A stretch of 64,000 nucleotides of DNA, taken from assembly GCA_037179385.1 (NCBI GenBank), contig CM074196.1, forward strand, positions 32,140,486-32,204,485, in the 5' to 3' direction. This stretch comes from Holothuria scabra. Its lineage: Eukaryota > Echinodermata > Holothuroidea > Aspidochirotida > Holothuriidae. Made by a program: the position numbers and the translations under genes. Within the stretch, counting starts at the first letter, position 1; every line of letters begins with the position of its first letter. The notes below the pieces were generated by a model. It did not search any database and was not told the DNA's origin. It saw nothing but the letters and a program-made list of their open reading frames with translations. Positions 34,035 to 45,700 of the stretch are shown one piece after another.

Positions 34035-34866
34035 TATATGAAAGTTACAACTTTCTGCCTACTAAAAGTTGACTCTTATCAGTCTATGTTATGTGACGTG
34101 GACACTAAACTGACCGTTCACAGACGGTTCAAATTGTTGGTTTATGGACAAAGAATTGAACAATGCAAAACATTTCGTAGCTGTAAAGTTCTAGCTAAGT
34201 GGCTCGTTCATTTCACTTCATTGCCCTTTTCGGAAATGGCAAGGTAGCAAGACATTTGTACGCTAATTATTCTCTAGTTTGTAATAATTATGGTGGGAAG
34301 TTGTGGTGTTATCAGAAAAAAAAAACGCTTTACTTATTCATCATTAAGTCCATTTTCTCTTTAAAGTGATTCGTTCAAATATTTCAGACGGGTTGTTGGA
34401 ATGATGAAATTCGTCTTCTACGGAATCTTTTACTCGACAGAATATTAGTATTCATCAAACCGTCTTACTTATTGCTTTTATATATCTTAGATAATCGTTT
34501 CATCAATTGCAAGTCAAGACCATACATACACTTCCTGCAATGACAATATTTTCCTCCGTAGTAAAAGGATATCGTCAAAGAAGCGACAAAAAGTCCTTGC
34601 TAAAGAATGTAATAAGAAACGTGTCTGATTAATAATGTGATGACAGACGAATCGCAGCTAATAGCTATAAATAATAAACACAGACATTTTGGTATTCACG
34701 TTTCATTATAGGACGTAAAAATGATGCAATATATCTTTATGATTGATTACTGGATGGTTCGACACTATGATTTGTGGAAGACAATATCGTTCAAGTTTTA
34801 TTAAATACTCAACTTAAAAATAATTGTGAAAGGGATACTAGTGACGTATATGAACGGGACTATTAC

Positions 34867-34896
34867 CAGGGAGCTGCTACTAAAGGCAGCTCCCTG
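34867..34896 (+). other. Hairpin at the inner edge of the F2 left arm
   Basis: CAGGGAGCTGC (34867-34877) and GCAGCTCCCTG (34886-34896) form a perfect 11-bp stem with an 8-nt loop. A T-run follows at 34905. It begins six bases past the end of the inverted arm. Confidence 0.75.
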
Positions 34897-34956
34897 CTAT
34901 GACCTTTTTTAAAAAAAGTTCTTCTGTCAATGCAAAGCCTTAGTAGGGGTCCAGAA

Positions 34957-35670
34957 CAGTGGCGTAGCTAGGATGTTTATTTACAAATATTTGTTAAGAG
35001 CAACCTAAGCGCGCCTAAGCGTCACCAGAATTTTCATTCTAGGGGGCATTGAGGGCACAACAATTTTGCAGGGGGCACTGTTGGACTCCACTCATTGCGC
35101 CACCGAGCGGAATTTTTTTTTTTAAATTTTCCGCACACTACCGACTACACCAACTGAGAGTGACGTACACCTCAGGTAACAGTTCAGGCAGGAATACAAG
35201 CCTACATCTTTCCTTAAGAGAATCACACATTTAACTGCATATCAATTGCTTTGTCTTTCTCTTTCCAGTTCAGATCCCTTTCTTCAAAATGTCAGCCGGA
35301 TCCACTCGTGGGAGTATGTTTTACTAGATTTGTTACCAACAAACCCTTAATAGATAGAAGTTGCCCTACGGCTGGAAGTAATTTTTTCTTAGACCAGTGT
35401 AAAGACAATAATATTACCCTTAAAATACGACGTTAATACGTCGCAAAACTTTAAAATTCATGAGCTTCCAGTGCTTCGCCCTCTGGACCCCATCAGGACA
35501 CTCACATTGAACTGCGGCAACTGCCCATCAAGTTCTTTTTCTATATTTCATCTCCCCTTTTTCAAAGTGTTAGCCGGATCCAATTTTGGTAGTAGTTTCC
35601 CTAGTATTTTACCAAATATCTTACTTGAAGTTACCCTGGAGGTAATTTTAGACCAGTGTTAAATCAATAT
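34957..35670 (+). repeat. CAGTGGCG-type hAT-like fragment with tandem subunits
   Basis: It starts CAGTGGCGTAGCTAGG and carries the same subunits as 25761-27327: TTCAAAATGTCAGCCGGATC, TTAGACCAGTGTAAAGAC and a GCTTCGCCCTCTGGACCCC stretch. The second subunit is at about 35520-35660. The right end is not defined. Confidence 0.55.
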
Positions 35671-37039
35671 GATTGTGATCGTCACAATTACTGTTTCGGA
35701 AGCAAACTGACTAGACTTCTCACTATCATACTGCTCAAGTTGTAAAGAGAGTTGCTACGAAAGACAAAATAGCCTACATCTCCATTTCTTCATAAACGAA
35801 TATTTGAAACGGATAAAAGCCAAACAGTTAACCGTTCTCAAATGTTACTAAATAAAGCTCTTATATCTTCGACTTTTGATTAATCATTCTAAAACAACGT
35901 CTATAAATTCGATGATAAAGTCTTCGCACCCTCCTTGGAGCTGTCAATTCAAATGGTAACTCTTTGATTTGTCGACATATTCTGTGAACACAGGGTACGT
36001 ACTAAGCCGCATAGAGCGAGAGAGTATAATACAAGTTGTGCACGATAGGGCCCAAATGCCGGGACAATTGACCTATACAAGCTTTAAATAAGTACAGATT
36101 CTTTTTCGTGTAGGCTAACCCAAAAAATTTTCGCCCGCTTTTCCATGGATGAATAAGTGCGGAAATATCTTCCTCTATCATATACAAATTTTATGTTGTA
36201 GGCCTACGTATATGACTCGCAATGGCAAGTATAGTGCACAGGTTCTCTTCAAATCTCCTTCACCAACTCATCGATGGCATCCTGGCTGCCGGGCCTTGGG
36301 GTCGCTCCCCACCCTACCCCTCACCGTTCGGAGAGTGGCCCTTCGCCGGGAAAATCCTGGTGCCAAGCCTGGAGGGAAGAGACATTTTCCAGTTATGGCT
36401 TGTATATGTTAAATGAAGCAATGAACTAAAAATGGAACCTGCATTTTTTTGGAGAGGGGCAACTATTTTGGAGGGGCGGCCAATTTCACTAGAAGGGCGT
36501 GTCGCCCATCTAAAACCCTTGTGGAGAACACTGGAATCTAGTGTAAAAAAAATAACAAAATATAGCACCATATTGCATCTAATCTCTTCGAGACAACAAA
36601 GAATTCCAAAAGGAGAGGGGGACACCCAGGGAGACAGGCCCATAGCCAGGGGGTTCAGGGGTTCGCACTTACTCCCGCCTAGACCCAATTTTCTTTTATT
36701 TAAATGGAGTTTTGACATTTTTCATAGCAAGATGTCAATTCCGCTGGTTTAGCCAATGTAAGCCTTATGAGCCACTGTCTAGTTTCAGTACAACACAATC
36801 CCCTAAGGCCACATTGACTCGTACGGTAACCCTCATACAGCCACATAATAACTCTCGAGGGAATAAAGAAAACATTGATACAAGATTGAAAATGTCAAAA
36901 AATTCCAGCTTAGGTGTTCACCGGATCGCTCAATTTTGATGTATTATTGCAAAATCTCCTTCAAGTAGGAGGGGGGGGGGGAGTGGGGGATAAGGGTATG
37001 TTCAGCTCCTCAATATTTATCAAATGCTCCAATTAAGAA
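35671..37039. other. No gene; repeat-like GC-rich patches
   Basis: Open frames on both strands at 36314-36752 overlap GGAGGGGCGGCC- and CATAGCCAGGGGGTTC-type repeat sequence and show no domain. A G-run lies at about 36970-36980. Confidence 0.45.
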
Positions 37040-38716
37040 TAGGGTTTCACGGTACCACTGATAATTGGTACCGTCGGTACCGCCACAAATGGTACCGATA
37101 TTACCGTAGTACCGGTACCAGAAGAGTAAAAAAGTAGGATTTTTATCACATGCAAAATATCCGTAAAAATACCATGCATTGACATAAGTGAAGTCTTCTG
37201 ATAATCCCTGCCTCCCGTTTCAGTATTTTTTATAACATTTAGTCACCCCACACTAAACAAATCGGTAAACAAAACAAGGAAATAACCTCTCTGCAAATAG
37301 CGTCCGATAATTTCGGGACACACAATAAATCAGCGCCGCACGTCCGCACCGGAGCTAGACCCCACAAGATGACAAGAGCACTCAGGATTGTAATGAAGAT
37401 TGCAAAAATAATTTCTGCAAATAATAACAACCCCCCTCCTAAAGTATAACCAAAAGTTATTAAGTAGAACTTTACAAAAATATTTCCATAAAAGACTGAT
37501 TCATCAAGCTTTCTTCCCGCCGAGTTGTCGCTATCAAAACTAAATCAAAGTGCTTCAAGATTGAATTTACGAATGCATCGCGCAGCAATCCGTTGTACAA
37601 TAACACTATACTATTCTTCAGTACGTAGAGCAATACAGCAAAGCAAGTGAGTTGATCAGTTGAACTGAACACGCGAGCCAATGATTTAAGCGGGATTTAC
37701 TGTGTGTTCCGTCCCATTGCTTCACCGTGTTACAGTAATTTCTGAGAGAACGTTCGTTGCGTTCATACGAAAGTTTTTCTCCCACAGACATAAACAGTGG
37801 ACGTTATGGAACCGTCCCACTGAATCACTGTGTTAAAATCAGAAATCGTCGATGCAACGTTCATGTCAGAGCTTGCAATGCTATGGTTCTTGGTCTGCTT
37901 ACAACGAATTTCGCACTCGTATAATGTTGTGTGCTATCGTAATCAAAGTGAATTTTATCAATCAACGCATGGTATCTATTCGCAATACACCATGTGAAAG
38001 CATTTGCTGATGAGCAGCGATCGTTCGGGGGTTGCGCAGAATGTCAAAAGAAAGCAAGGGCCCTGTTAGTGTGGAAGGTACTAGTTCTGCGAAAGTAACG
38101 TTAAACAGCACTTTCCGAAATTCGTAGGGGGATTTGTGACTGAAATAGCGCAAAACGATTATCAAGTGAATGTTCCCTGTTTGTATTGCAATCCTTAGAG
38201 ACACGGCGCATTTATCAAATGGGTTTTTGTTTCATTCAAGTATCATTCAAATTCAATGCTTTATTTTTGAGAAAAGATTTTCACCGCAAAGTTGACTAAT
38301 CGTGTCCGTCTAAATACACAATGTGAAGGCGCGGGCGAAGCTAGCGCTGGCAGGGATCGTTCTGAGATTGCGCAGAATGTCGATAGAAAGCAAGTTCCTT
38401 TTTAGTGTGGATGGTGCTAGTTCTGCGAAAGTAACGTTAAACGGCAATTTCCGAAATTCTTAGGGGGGATTTGTGACTGAAATTGTGCGAAATGATTATC
38501 AAGTGACTATTCCCTGTTTATATTATAATGTTTAGAGACACGGGGCATTTATCAAATGGACGTTTGATACATTTTAGTATCATTCTAATTTAAATGCTAT
38601 AATTTTGAGAAAAGATTTTCACCTTACAGTTGAGTACCGAGTCTCCACGATACTTCGGTACCTTTAGGTTGGTGGTACCGGTACTTACGGAAATACCAGT
38701 ATACCGTGAAACCTTA
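37040..38716. mobile_element. 1.68-kb non-autonomous hAT element with 8-bp TSD
   Basis: The termini TAGGGTTTCACGGTA (37040) and TACCGTGAAACCTTA (38716) are inverted and fit the hAT pattern. The flanks ATTAAGAA (37032-37039) and ATTAAGAA (38717-38724) are identical, as expected for hAT. The ends are rich in GGTACCG. The interior has a roughly 330-bp tandem duplication (about 37978-38290 and 38311-38635) sharing TAGTTCTGCGAAAGTAACGT and TTTTGAGAAAAGATTTTCAC. No transposase frame was found. Confidence 0.85.
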
Positions 38717-39129
38717 ATTAAGAAGCGGGAAGAATTGTTGAAAAAAGTCGGGAAGTGCCGTTTCCGGCCATCTGAGGGGTTTGTAAAGCCAAAACCATCC
38801 TGGTACGCTCCGCGCCACACGATGGCAGAGCTGCGCTTAGAAACATGTATTAACATTTGTCATAGATTATTTTTTTTTTATTTTGCATTACTTGATAAAC
38901 TTCAGGTATGAGATCCATATTTCTAGGCTGGGTGCATGTAGCATAAAAGACTCGAAAAGTGCCGTTTCCTGCCATCTGAGGGGCTTGTAAAGCCTAAAAT
39001 TTTCTTGGACGCTCCGCGACAATTGATGGTGGCGCTCCGCCTAGATAGTCCTGTCGGTCAATATTGGGGACGATGAGTCGACTTTGCCCCCCCCCCCCTC
39101 CCTACAAGAAAATCCTGGCTACGCCCCTG
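38717..39129 (-). repeat. F3-type hAT-like arm, reverse orientation
   Basis: It contains CATCTGAGGGGYTTGTAAAG twice and GCTCCGCG..A..GATGG subunits. It ends ...CCTGGCTACGCCCCTG, the inverse of a CAGGGGCGTAGCCAGG terminus, after a run of 13 C near 39090. The hAT element above inserted into this arm or at its edge. Confidence 0.6.
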
Positions 39130-39384
39130 TTCTACAACATGTTTTGCTTTGACACTTTTCCATCGCCTAACATGTAGCAAGTATGCAAAGAGTAAACCAA
39201 ACCTATAGTGAAATAATCCCATTCTGTGAAGCCGTACATAAACAAACTGATGTCGTTAACTTTTGCGATTTAAGCACTTTGCAACAGAAAAATGAACAAA
39301 ATTAGGTCTATGTTGAAGTTTACGATACTATTATGCATATTAATTACGCTTACACGTAATGCGCAACGTTCAGTAATATGCTTA

Positions 39385-39760
39385 CTACTGGGATGGATAG
39401 GGATGGTGTATGATCTACAGATGTTGAAATATTTGCAGCTGCAAGACTTTTGGAAACTGACATGTATACTTTTATAGAATAAAATGGTAGATGGAAATGA
39501 GTACGTTATCCTCAAAGTGGCATTTTAAGTAGTGCTGTTAAGAAAAACGTGTCATTCATTTAGTGAATACAGGTGTAGTTCATTATGACGTAGTGTTGGA
39601 AATAGAAGATAATGAGTCGGTACGTGACAGTAGCGTTATAAAGAATTGGTTGAAGAGGGGTTGTGTTAATGAACAAAGTGAAGAAATTTCCGGTGTTGAA
39701 CGTAAGGAGTTTCCAAAGATTAATAATTTTAAAAAGGTGTGTATGCTCCGCATCAACTAA
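39385..39760 (+). pseudogene. OTU-like cysteine protease fragment, copy 2 (longer)
   Basis: It shares with copy 1 the DNA run from TGGATAGGGATGGTGTATG to CTCAAAGTGGCATTTTAAGT. It encodes the same EIFAAARLLETD-type helix and strand, with frame breaks near 39400 and 39480. It then continues where copy 1 is lost: the frame 39563-39760 begins with NTGVVHYDVVLEI, matching the 'NHYDVV' strand carrying the OTU catalytic His. The N-terminal Asp/Cys region (DGNCxxR) was not found. It sits in the interior of F2, so it is likely element-encoded. Confidence 0.55.
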
Positions 39761-40450
39761 CAGTAACGCGCCGTTTACACAAAACTATAAGACAGTTACC
39801 CTTACATCTCTAAATTTTATTTCTGTCCTCCAACCCCCCCCCCCCAGGTCGTACATTAAGGTACCATCCCAAGACCAGATACAGGGAACACGCCAGGATT
39901 TTTTGTATTTGTCCAACGAAAAAGGCCACAATCTCCGACAGAGGTTAGGGGGACAATAACTCAAAGCCCCGACCAAGGCAATGAATTGCAAAGGAAACAT
40001 TTTCGAACGCGCAAAACGTGTCATAATTTTTTTTTTTTTTTTTTCCTGCTTTACGAAAAATATTGAAAATCTCAGTTTTACTGAAAAGATCCCGGAAAAA
40101 TTTTGACTTTTTTGACTTTTATAACGACAAATACAAAAAAGTTGGGTTGTTTAAGGAAAAATAAAAAAAAATGCCCTGTCTATGAACAAAATCACTCATA
40201 CTGTTGGAGAAACTACGAATTGTTGTTAGTAATATCATATAATAACGAGTCAACGAGAATCGAAAGGAGTGCCGATATCTCAGATTTACCACAATCTTTA
40301 CAAATGATGAAATAAAGTAAAAAAAATATAAAAAAGCAAAGTAAAAGTTCCTTTGTCAGCGTTACACCTACATTCTCTCAACATTAATGTTAATATAATG
40401 TTTGAATTTCAGTATGGGTCTATTGCCATCGTTTCCCCCATTTAAATTAG
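39761..40450. other. No recognised gene; homopolymer-rich
   Basis: It contains a C-run (about 39834-39845) and a T-run (about 40027-40044). Nothing coding could be supported. Confidence 0.5.
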
Positions 40451-41353
40451 TCCCGTACACATACGTCACTATCCCTTCCCCAGTAACTTCTTAGTTCAGT
40501 AACGAATACTTCAACGATGTTGTCCCACACAAATCAGAGAACCGAATCACCCAATAATGAATCATATAAGACAAATTGCAACATCTATACGTCCTATCAT
40601 GAACCTGAATACCAAAATATCGATGTTTCTGATTTATTGCTATTAGCTGCGATTCGTCTCTCATCAAATTATCAAACAGACACGCTTCTTACTACACTCT
40701 ATAGCAAGGACTTCTTGTCGCCTTTTTGCGGGTGACTTCTTACTACGGAAGAAAACTGTTGTCATTGTACTATTTAAAAATTGTTTTAATAATTCCCATA
40801 CACTTCTTTTTCTATTATAAATAATTATGTAGTAAGTTTATGTATGGCCACGACTCGCAACTGATTAAACGATAACCTAAAACATACTGTATTAAAGCGA
40901 TAAGTAAGACAAGTCTATGAATAAGACTGCACTGTCGAGTAAAGAACTCCGTAGAAGACAAATTTCGTCATTCCAACAACCCATCTGCAAAAGTCTAACA
41001 AGGATTTCAAGGCAAAAACGGACTTTATCTGTTTATGATAAATAAACGTTTTCCTGATAACACCACAACTCCCTGACGTAACTATATAACAAATCAGAGA
41101 AAAACTAGCTTATAAATAAATGTCTTGCTACTTCACCATTTACGTTGACAGGTGAAGGGATGAAATGAACGAACCACCTGGCTAAAAAATTTACAGTCAT
41201 GAAATGTCTTGTACGAGTACGTGCCAACAATCTAAACCCTCTTCAAACGGTCCAAATTTAATGTCTACGTGACGTTCAACATAAATTAAAAAAGGATAAG
41301 GCAATCGTTTTGATAATTGCTTTACAGTGACGCAAATCCTGGAGAGGGTAAGG

Positions 41354-42661
41354 GTTATTTCAGGATTACAATTAAGCCTAACCGGATATTCTGAACCCAA
41401 TCTCATACCCCAAGTCATAAAGCTAATGCTCCCCTCAACGTCACCCTCCAACCGCCTCGTGGGGTCCAGGGGTTAAGCCCCGGTGGTTGTCCAGGGGGTG
41501 GAGCCCCCGAAAGCTCCTGGGTATTTGTGACTCATAAGCCTTAGGAAGACTGTTTAAAAAAGCAAATTCAGAGGTAATAATGTTCTTTGGTATATTTATA
41601 CATTTAGGGAGGAGAGCACATCATAAGATGTAGAAGTGCTAACCTTAACGCATAGCCCAGTTCAAGAACTAGTTACCGGAGGATTTTAACATGTTCATGC
41701 TAATTTCGCTTAATAGTTGTATTTGATAAGAGCAACCAATTCTTTTAATACGCAGGGTGGTGATCTGTTTGCTAGAGTGGGGAAAGATCTGCACGAATGA
41801 AGGTTTTGCACAATCGGTCAGGGACTGCTTTGGATCTTCTGTTGGGGACCAGAAGCGAAGCCCATGGAAACTAAGTGATTTGGTGCATTTTAGAGGCAAT
41901 GGATAGCCTAGCTCCTGCCTAAAATGTTTTGTTTTTAAAATTATTTTTCAATGTTTCGGAGGGCCAAATGACGGTTTGGCCCTCCACTTTTTTACTTTAG
42001 GGGGCGAAGGCCCCCTTAAGTAAAAAAGTGGAGGGCCAAACCGTCATTTGGCCCTCCGAAACATTGAAAAATAATTTTAAAAACAAAACATTTTAGGCAG
42101 GAGCTAGGCTATCCATTGCCTTTAAAATGCACCAAATCACTTAGTTTCCATGGGCTTCGCTTCTGGTCCCCAACAGAAGATCCAAAGCAGTCCCTGACCG
42201 ATTGTGCAAAACCTTCATTCGTGCAGATCTTTCCCCACTCTAGCAAACAGATCACCACCCTGCGTATTAAAAGAATTGGTTGCTCTTATCAAATACAACT
42301 ATTAAGCGAAATTAGCATGAACATTTTAAAATCCTCCAGTAACTAGTTCTTGAACTGGGCTATGCGTTAAGGTTAGCACTTCTACATCTTATGATGTGCT
42401 CTCCTCCCTAAATGTATAAATATACCAAAGAACATTATTACCTCTGAATTTGCTTTTTTAAACAGTCTTCCTAAGGCTTATGAGTCACAAATACCCAGGA
42501 GCTTTCGGGGGCTCCACCCCCTGGACAACCACCGGGGCTTAACCCCTGGACCCCACGAGGCGGTTGGAGGGTGACGTTGAGGGGAGCATTAGCTTTATGA
42601 CTTGGGGTATGAGATTGGGTTCAGAATATCCGGTTAGGCTTAATTGTAATCCTGAAATAAC
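41354..42661. repeat. 1.3-kb near-perfect palindrome
   Basis: The left arm, from GTTATTTCAGGATTACAATT (41354), is mirrored by the right arm ending ATTGTAATCCTGAAATAAC (42661). The centre is near 42007, with a loop of only a few bases between GGGGG and CCCCC. Each arm carries the same 76-codon frame (minus 41669-41899, plus 42116-42346), differing at two residues. The arms include GGGGTCCAGGGGTTAAGCCC, a GC-rich motif of hAT-like repeats in this window. Arm identity appears far higher than in any other inverted repeat here, so it is recent or maintained by gene conversion, unless it is an assembly artefact. Confidence 0.9.
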
Positions 42662-42790
42662 TCAGCTCTATCCGACCTTTAGTTAAACATAGACATCAAC
42701 TCTAACCTAAGCCTTTAATTGTAACTTTAGCCAGGTCGAAATATACTAAACTGATTGGTTATAGTGTAAACTTTCTGTGGCACCTACGTG

Positions 42791-45700
42791 CAGTGGCGTA
42801 GTTAGAAATTTTTCAGGGGGGCTATGGGGGGCTGGATACTTTTGTAAGGGGGCTGGACTTTACTGTCTAAGCGAAGTGCCACCATCAGTTGGCGCGGAGC
42901 GTACAAAGAAAATTTTGGATTTTAAAACCTCCCAGATGGCTGGAAATGGCATTTGCCAGGTTTAATTGTCATTAACTCTGGTGAGAAAAATTTGTGATTT
43001 TTCTCAGATTCAAAAACACTTTTGATATACTGATTTGCTCAGTTTATTACACCACTGGACCATGTATCCTAGGATTGCAAATCCGAAATCCTGCTGTATC
43101 TTGCAAGCAACTGCTCCAGTGCAAGCCTGGGTAAGGTATTTCAATAGGCGCGGGGGAGCATTTCAGTTTGGGGGCAGAAGATTTTTGCCCGAAAAATGTA
43201 ATTCTGCCCGTAAAACAATCAAAGCGGAGCGCCACCACTGGTTGGCGCGGAGCGTCCAGAAAATTCGTAACACTCGGACAGTCGAAACTGTCATTTCCGG
43301 GCTTATAAGGGGATCCAAGCAGTTGCTATTTTAAGTTTCAATTGCAGATAAATGTTTAATCCAAACTAAAAATCAGCCAGAAAGACTAATGGAGCGCCAC
43401 CATTACTTGGCGCGAAGCGTACAAAAAATTTCGAAATATCCCACCCTCAGACAGTTGAAAATGGCATTTCCCGGGCTTATAGGGGGATCTAAGCAGTCGC
43501 TATTTTGAGTTTCCTTTTGCCAAAAAAGGTCACTTGAGACTTAAATTCTGATATGAAACGGTGTAAGTGAAGAAAAACAATAGGCAGAGTTGGGGCGAAA
43601 CGTACAGGAAATTTTGAAAAATCTGACTCTTCAGACGGTCAAAAATGTCATTTTCTATGGAAATAGGGGGATTTAGGCAGTCTTTATTTCGAGGTTCCCT
43701 TTTAAAAATGTTCACTTGAAACTAAACTTCTGCTAGGAAGACTATCTAAGCGAACAGAAAATTTTGAAAATTCGTACCTCTCCGACAGTCGAAAATGACA
43801 TTTCCCAGTCTTACAAAGGGGATCCAAGCAGTCGCAATTTTAAGTTTCAATTGCAGATAAACGTTCACTCCAAACTAAAATTCGTCCAGAAAGACTAAGC
43901 GGAGCGACACCATTAGTTGCCGCGGAGAAAAATCAGATAAATTGTACCACTATCATTAGATGAAACGAGGTAAATGGTTTTCCTTCTATTAGTAACACTT
44001 TTTGACAAAATTGTCACGTTACAAGGTGTGTCTAAATGAATTTTCAAGCAGACATTCTCACACTGCATTATTAAAGTATCGAAAAACAAATTTACCGATT
44101 TTCATAACCATTGTTCGTATTTAGCTCTAATGCAGGATAGATGGCAAACTTTGGGGCACCTGAACACCCCCTGTATGCCCGTTGAATTACGGTAATTTGG
44201 CAATTGAAAATGTCCCAGCATTTTTTAACCTTTGCCCAAATACTTGACCATTTTGGGCAATTTTGCAGGACTAGAGTTCGAAGTGGGGATGATGAAAACT
44301 TTTTTCACATTCTACCTTAATGTGTCCCAGATCTTTCTTATTTTCCATGGAAATTTTACATTAAATATAGCGTTTTATGTCTTTAAGCAAAGATTTGAAG
44401 CTATTAAAATAATCGACCATTTCGGTATTGAGTTACATAAAATTTAAAAACAGGCTCAAGGAAGATTGTTTGTTTTAAGCCACAGTCTTCCCAAATGTGT
44501 TGCGGTTTTTTATCCGTTTGTTTTCCGTAACTATGTTAACCTTACTATGATAATTTTTCATTTTCGGTCAAATGCCTGAAAGAATTTGGATGTTCGACAA
44601 TTTCAGGCATTGTGTTGTCATTATCTGTGAAGTAAAAGCTACAAGTAATGGCTTTTTGCGCTGCCCGAAGGTGTAGAGATTTTTTGGAATCTTGACATGA
44701 TTTGTCATGAAAATTTCATTGCGACTACATGACGTTCTTTCCTTTTTCCGACTCGGACTTGAATCCCTGTACTTTTCTAGGTTGAGAAAAATCAAACTCT
44801 CTGCCCGAGTCATTCAAGATTTCGGCCAAATTTAGGAGTTTCCTGAAAAACCATCCCATTTTTTTCAAAATTTAAATGGCTATTCGATATTTTTTCCAAA
44901 CTCCGCCCGAAAGTTTTCCAAATTCCTGTCCAAATTTAGATTTGCCCCACTAGGAATGTCGGAATAAATTCAGGTAGACTGTGACAAGCTTGATATTTTC
45001 GGAATCTCTTGACTTTTTACTCGTCGGGTTTCTGGATGGATAATTTTCTAGCAGATTTGGAGTGGCTGAAACTGGTGTGGATGTAAGTCTGCTCATAACA
45101 TCTGGCCTGTTTCTATCTCCTGTATGGACTGATGGAATTTGTTTTCAATTTCTGGGGATGCACAATTTTTTTTTTCCAAAACCATACTTGGTGCGGTGGG
45201 TGCGGTGGGTGCGGTGGGTGCGGTGGGCAGAATATTTGAGTCAAAAATAGTTGGAAGGAATTTGCATTTTGCACTACCATTGCTGCCATTCATTGGCTAT
45301 TGCAACAACCAAACCCATAGACCTGTTGGGTCAATGCAGTCTGAAGGGTCGCAACCTTACCACTATTACCTCACAGGACCTCACTTAGCTCTTGGGTGGA
45401 GTGGACCTACCCAGCGGCAGCGCAAAAAGCTATTACTGGTGACTTTAACTTCACAGATAATCACAACCCCCTGGCAATGCCCCAAATTGTCGAATATCCA
45501 AATTCTTCCAAGCATTTGACCGAAAATTGAAAAGTATCATAGTAAGGGTAACATAGTTACGATAAATAAAACAGAAAAATAATCGTGACACATTTGGGAA
45601 GCCTGGTGCCTAAAAGAAACAAGCATTCTTGAACCTGTTTTAAAATCTTGGGTAACACAATACCCGAAATGGCCGATTATTTTAATAGCTTAAAATCTTT

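Larger units (their letters stand above)
34060..41320. mobile_element. Large foldback element F2 with ~0.8-kb inverted terminal arms
   Basis: The left arm (34060-34861) and right arm (40451-41320) are inverse copies along their whole length. Matched pieces include GTGGNTCGTTCATTTCA with its inverse near 41170, AGACGAATCGCAGCTAATAG with its inverse near 40650, and AGTGACGTATRTG.ACGGGAC with its inverse near 40455. The 5.6-kb interior holds a hairpin, hAT-like repeats, a hAT insertion with TSD and an OTU-like pseudogene. It may be a decayed autonomous element, with the OTU relic as its only surviving gene trace. No transposase, polymerase or integrase was recognised. Confidence 0.75.

Noticed and set aside
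36314..36752. Overlapping 106- and 134-codon frames on both strands.
   Set aside because: They overlap GC-rich repeat motifs and have no domain, splice sites or codon pattern favouring either strand.
41669..42346. Pair of identical 76-codon frames as a conserved gene.
   Set aside because: The identity follows from the recent palindrome rather than coding constraint, and no family is recognised.
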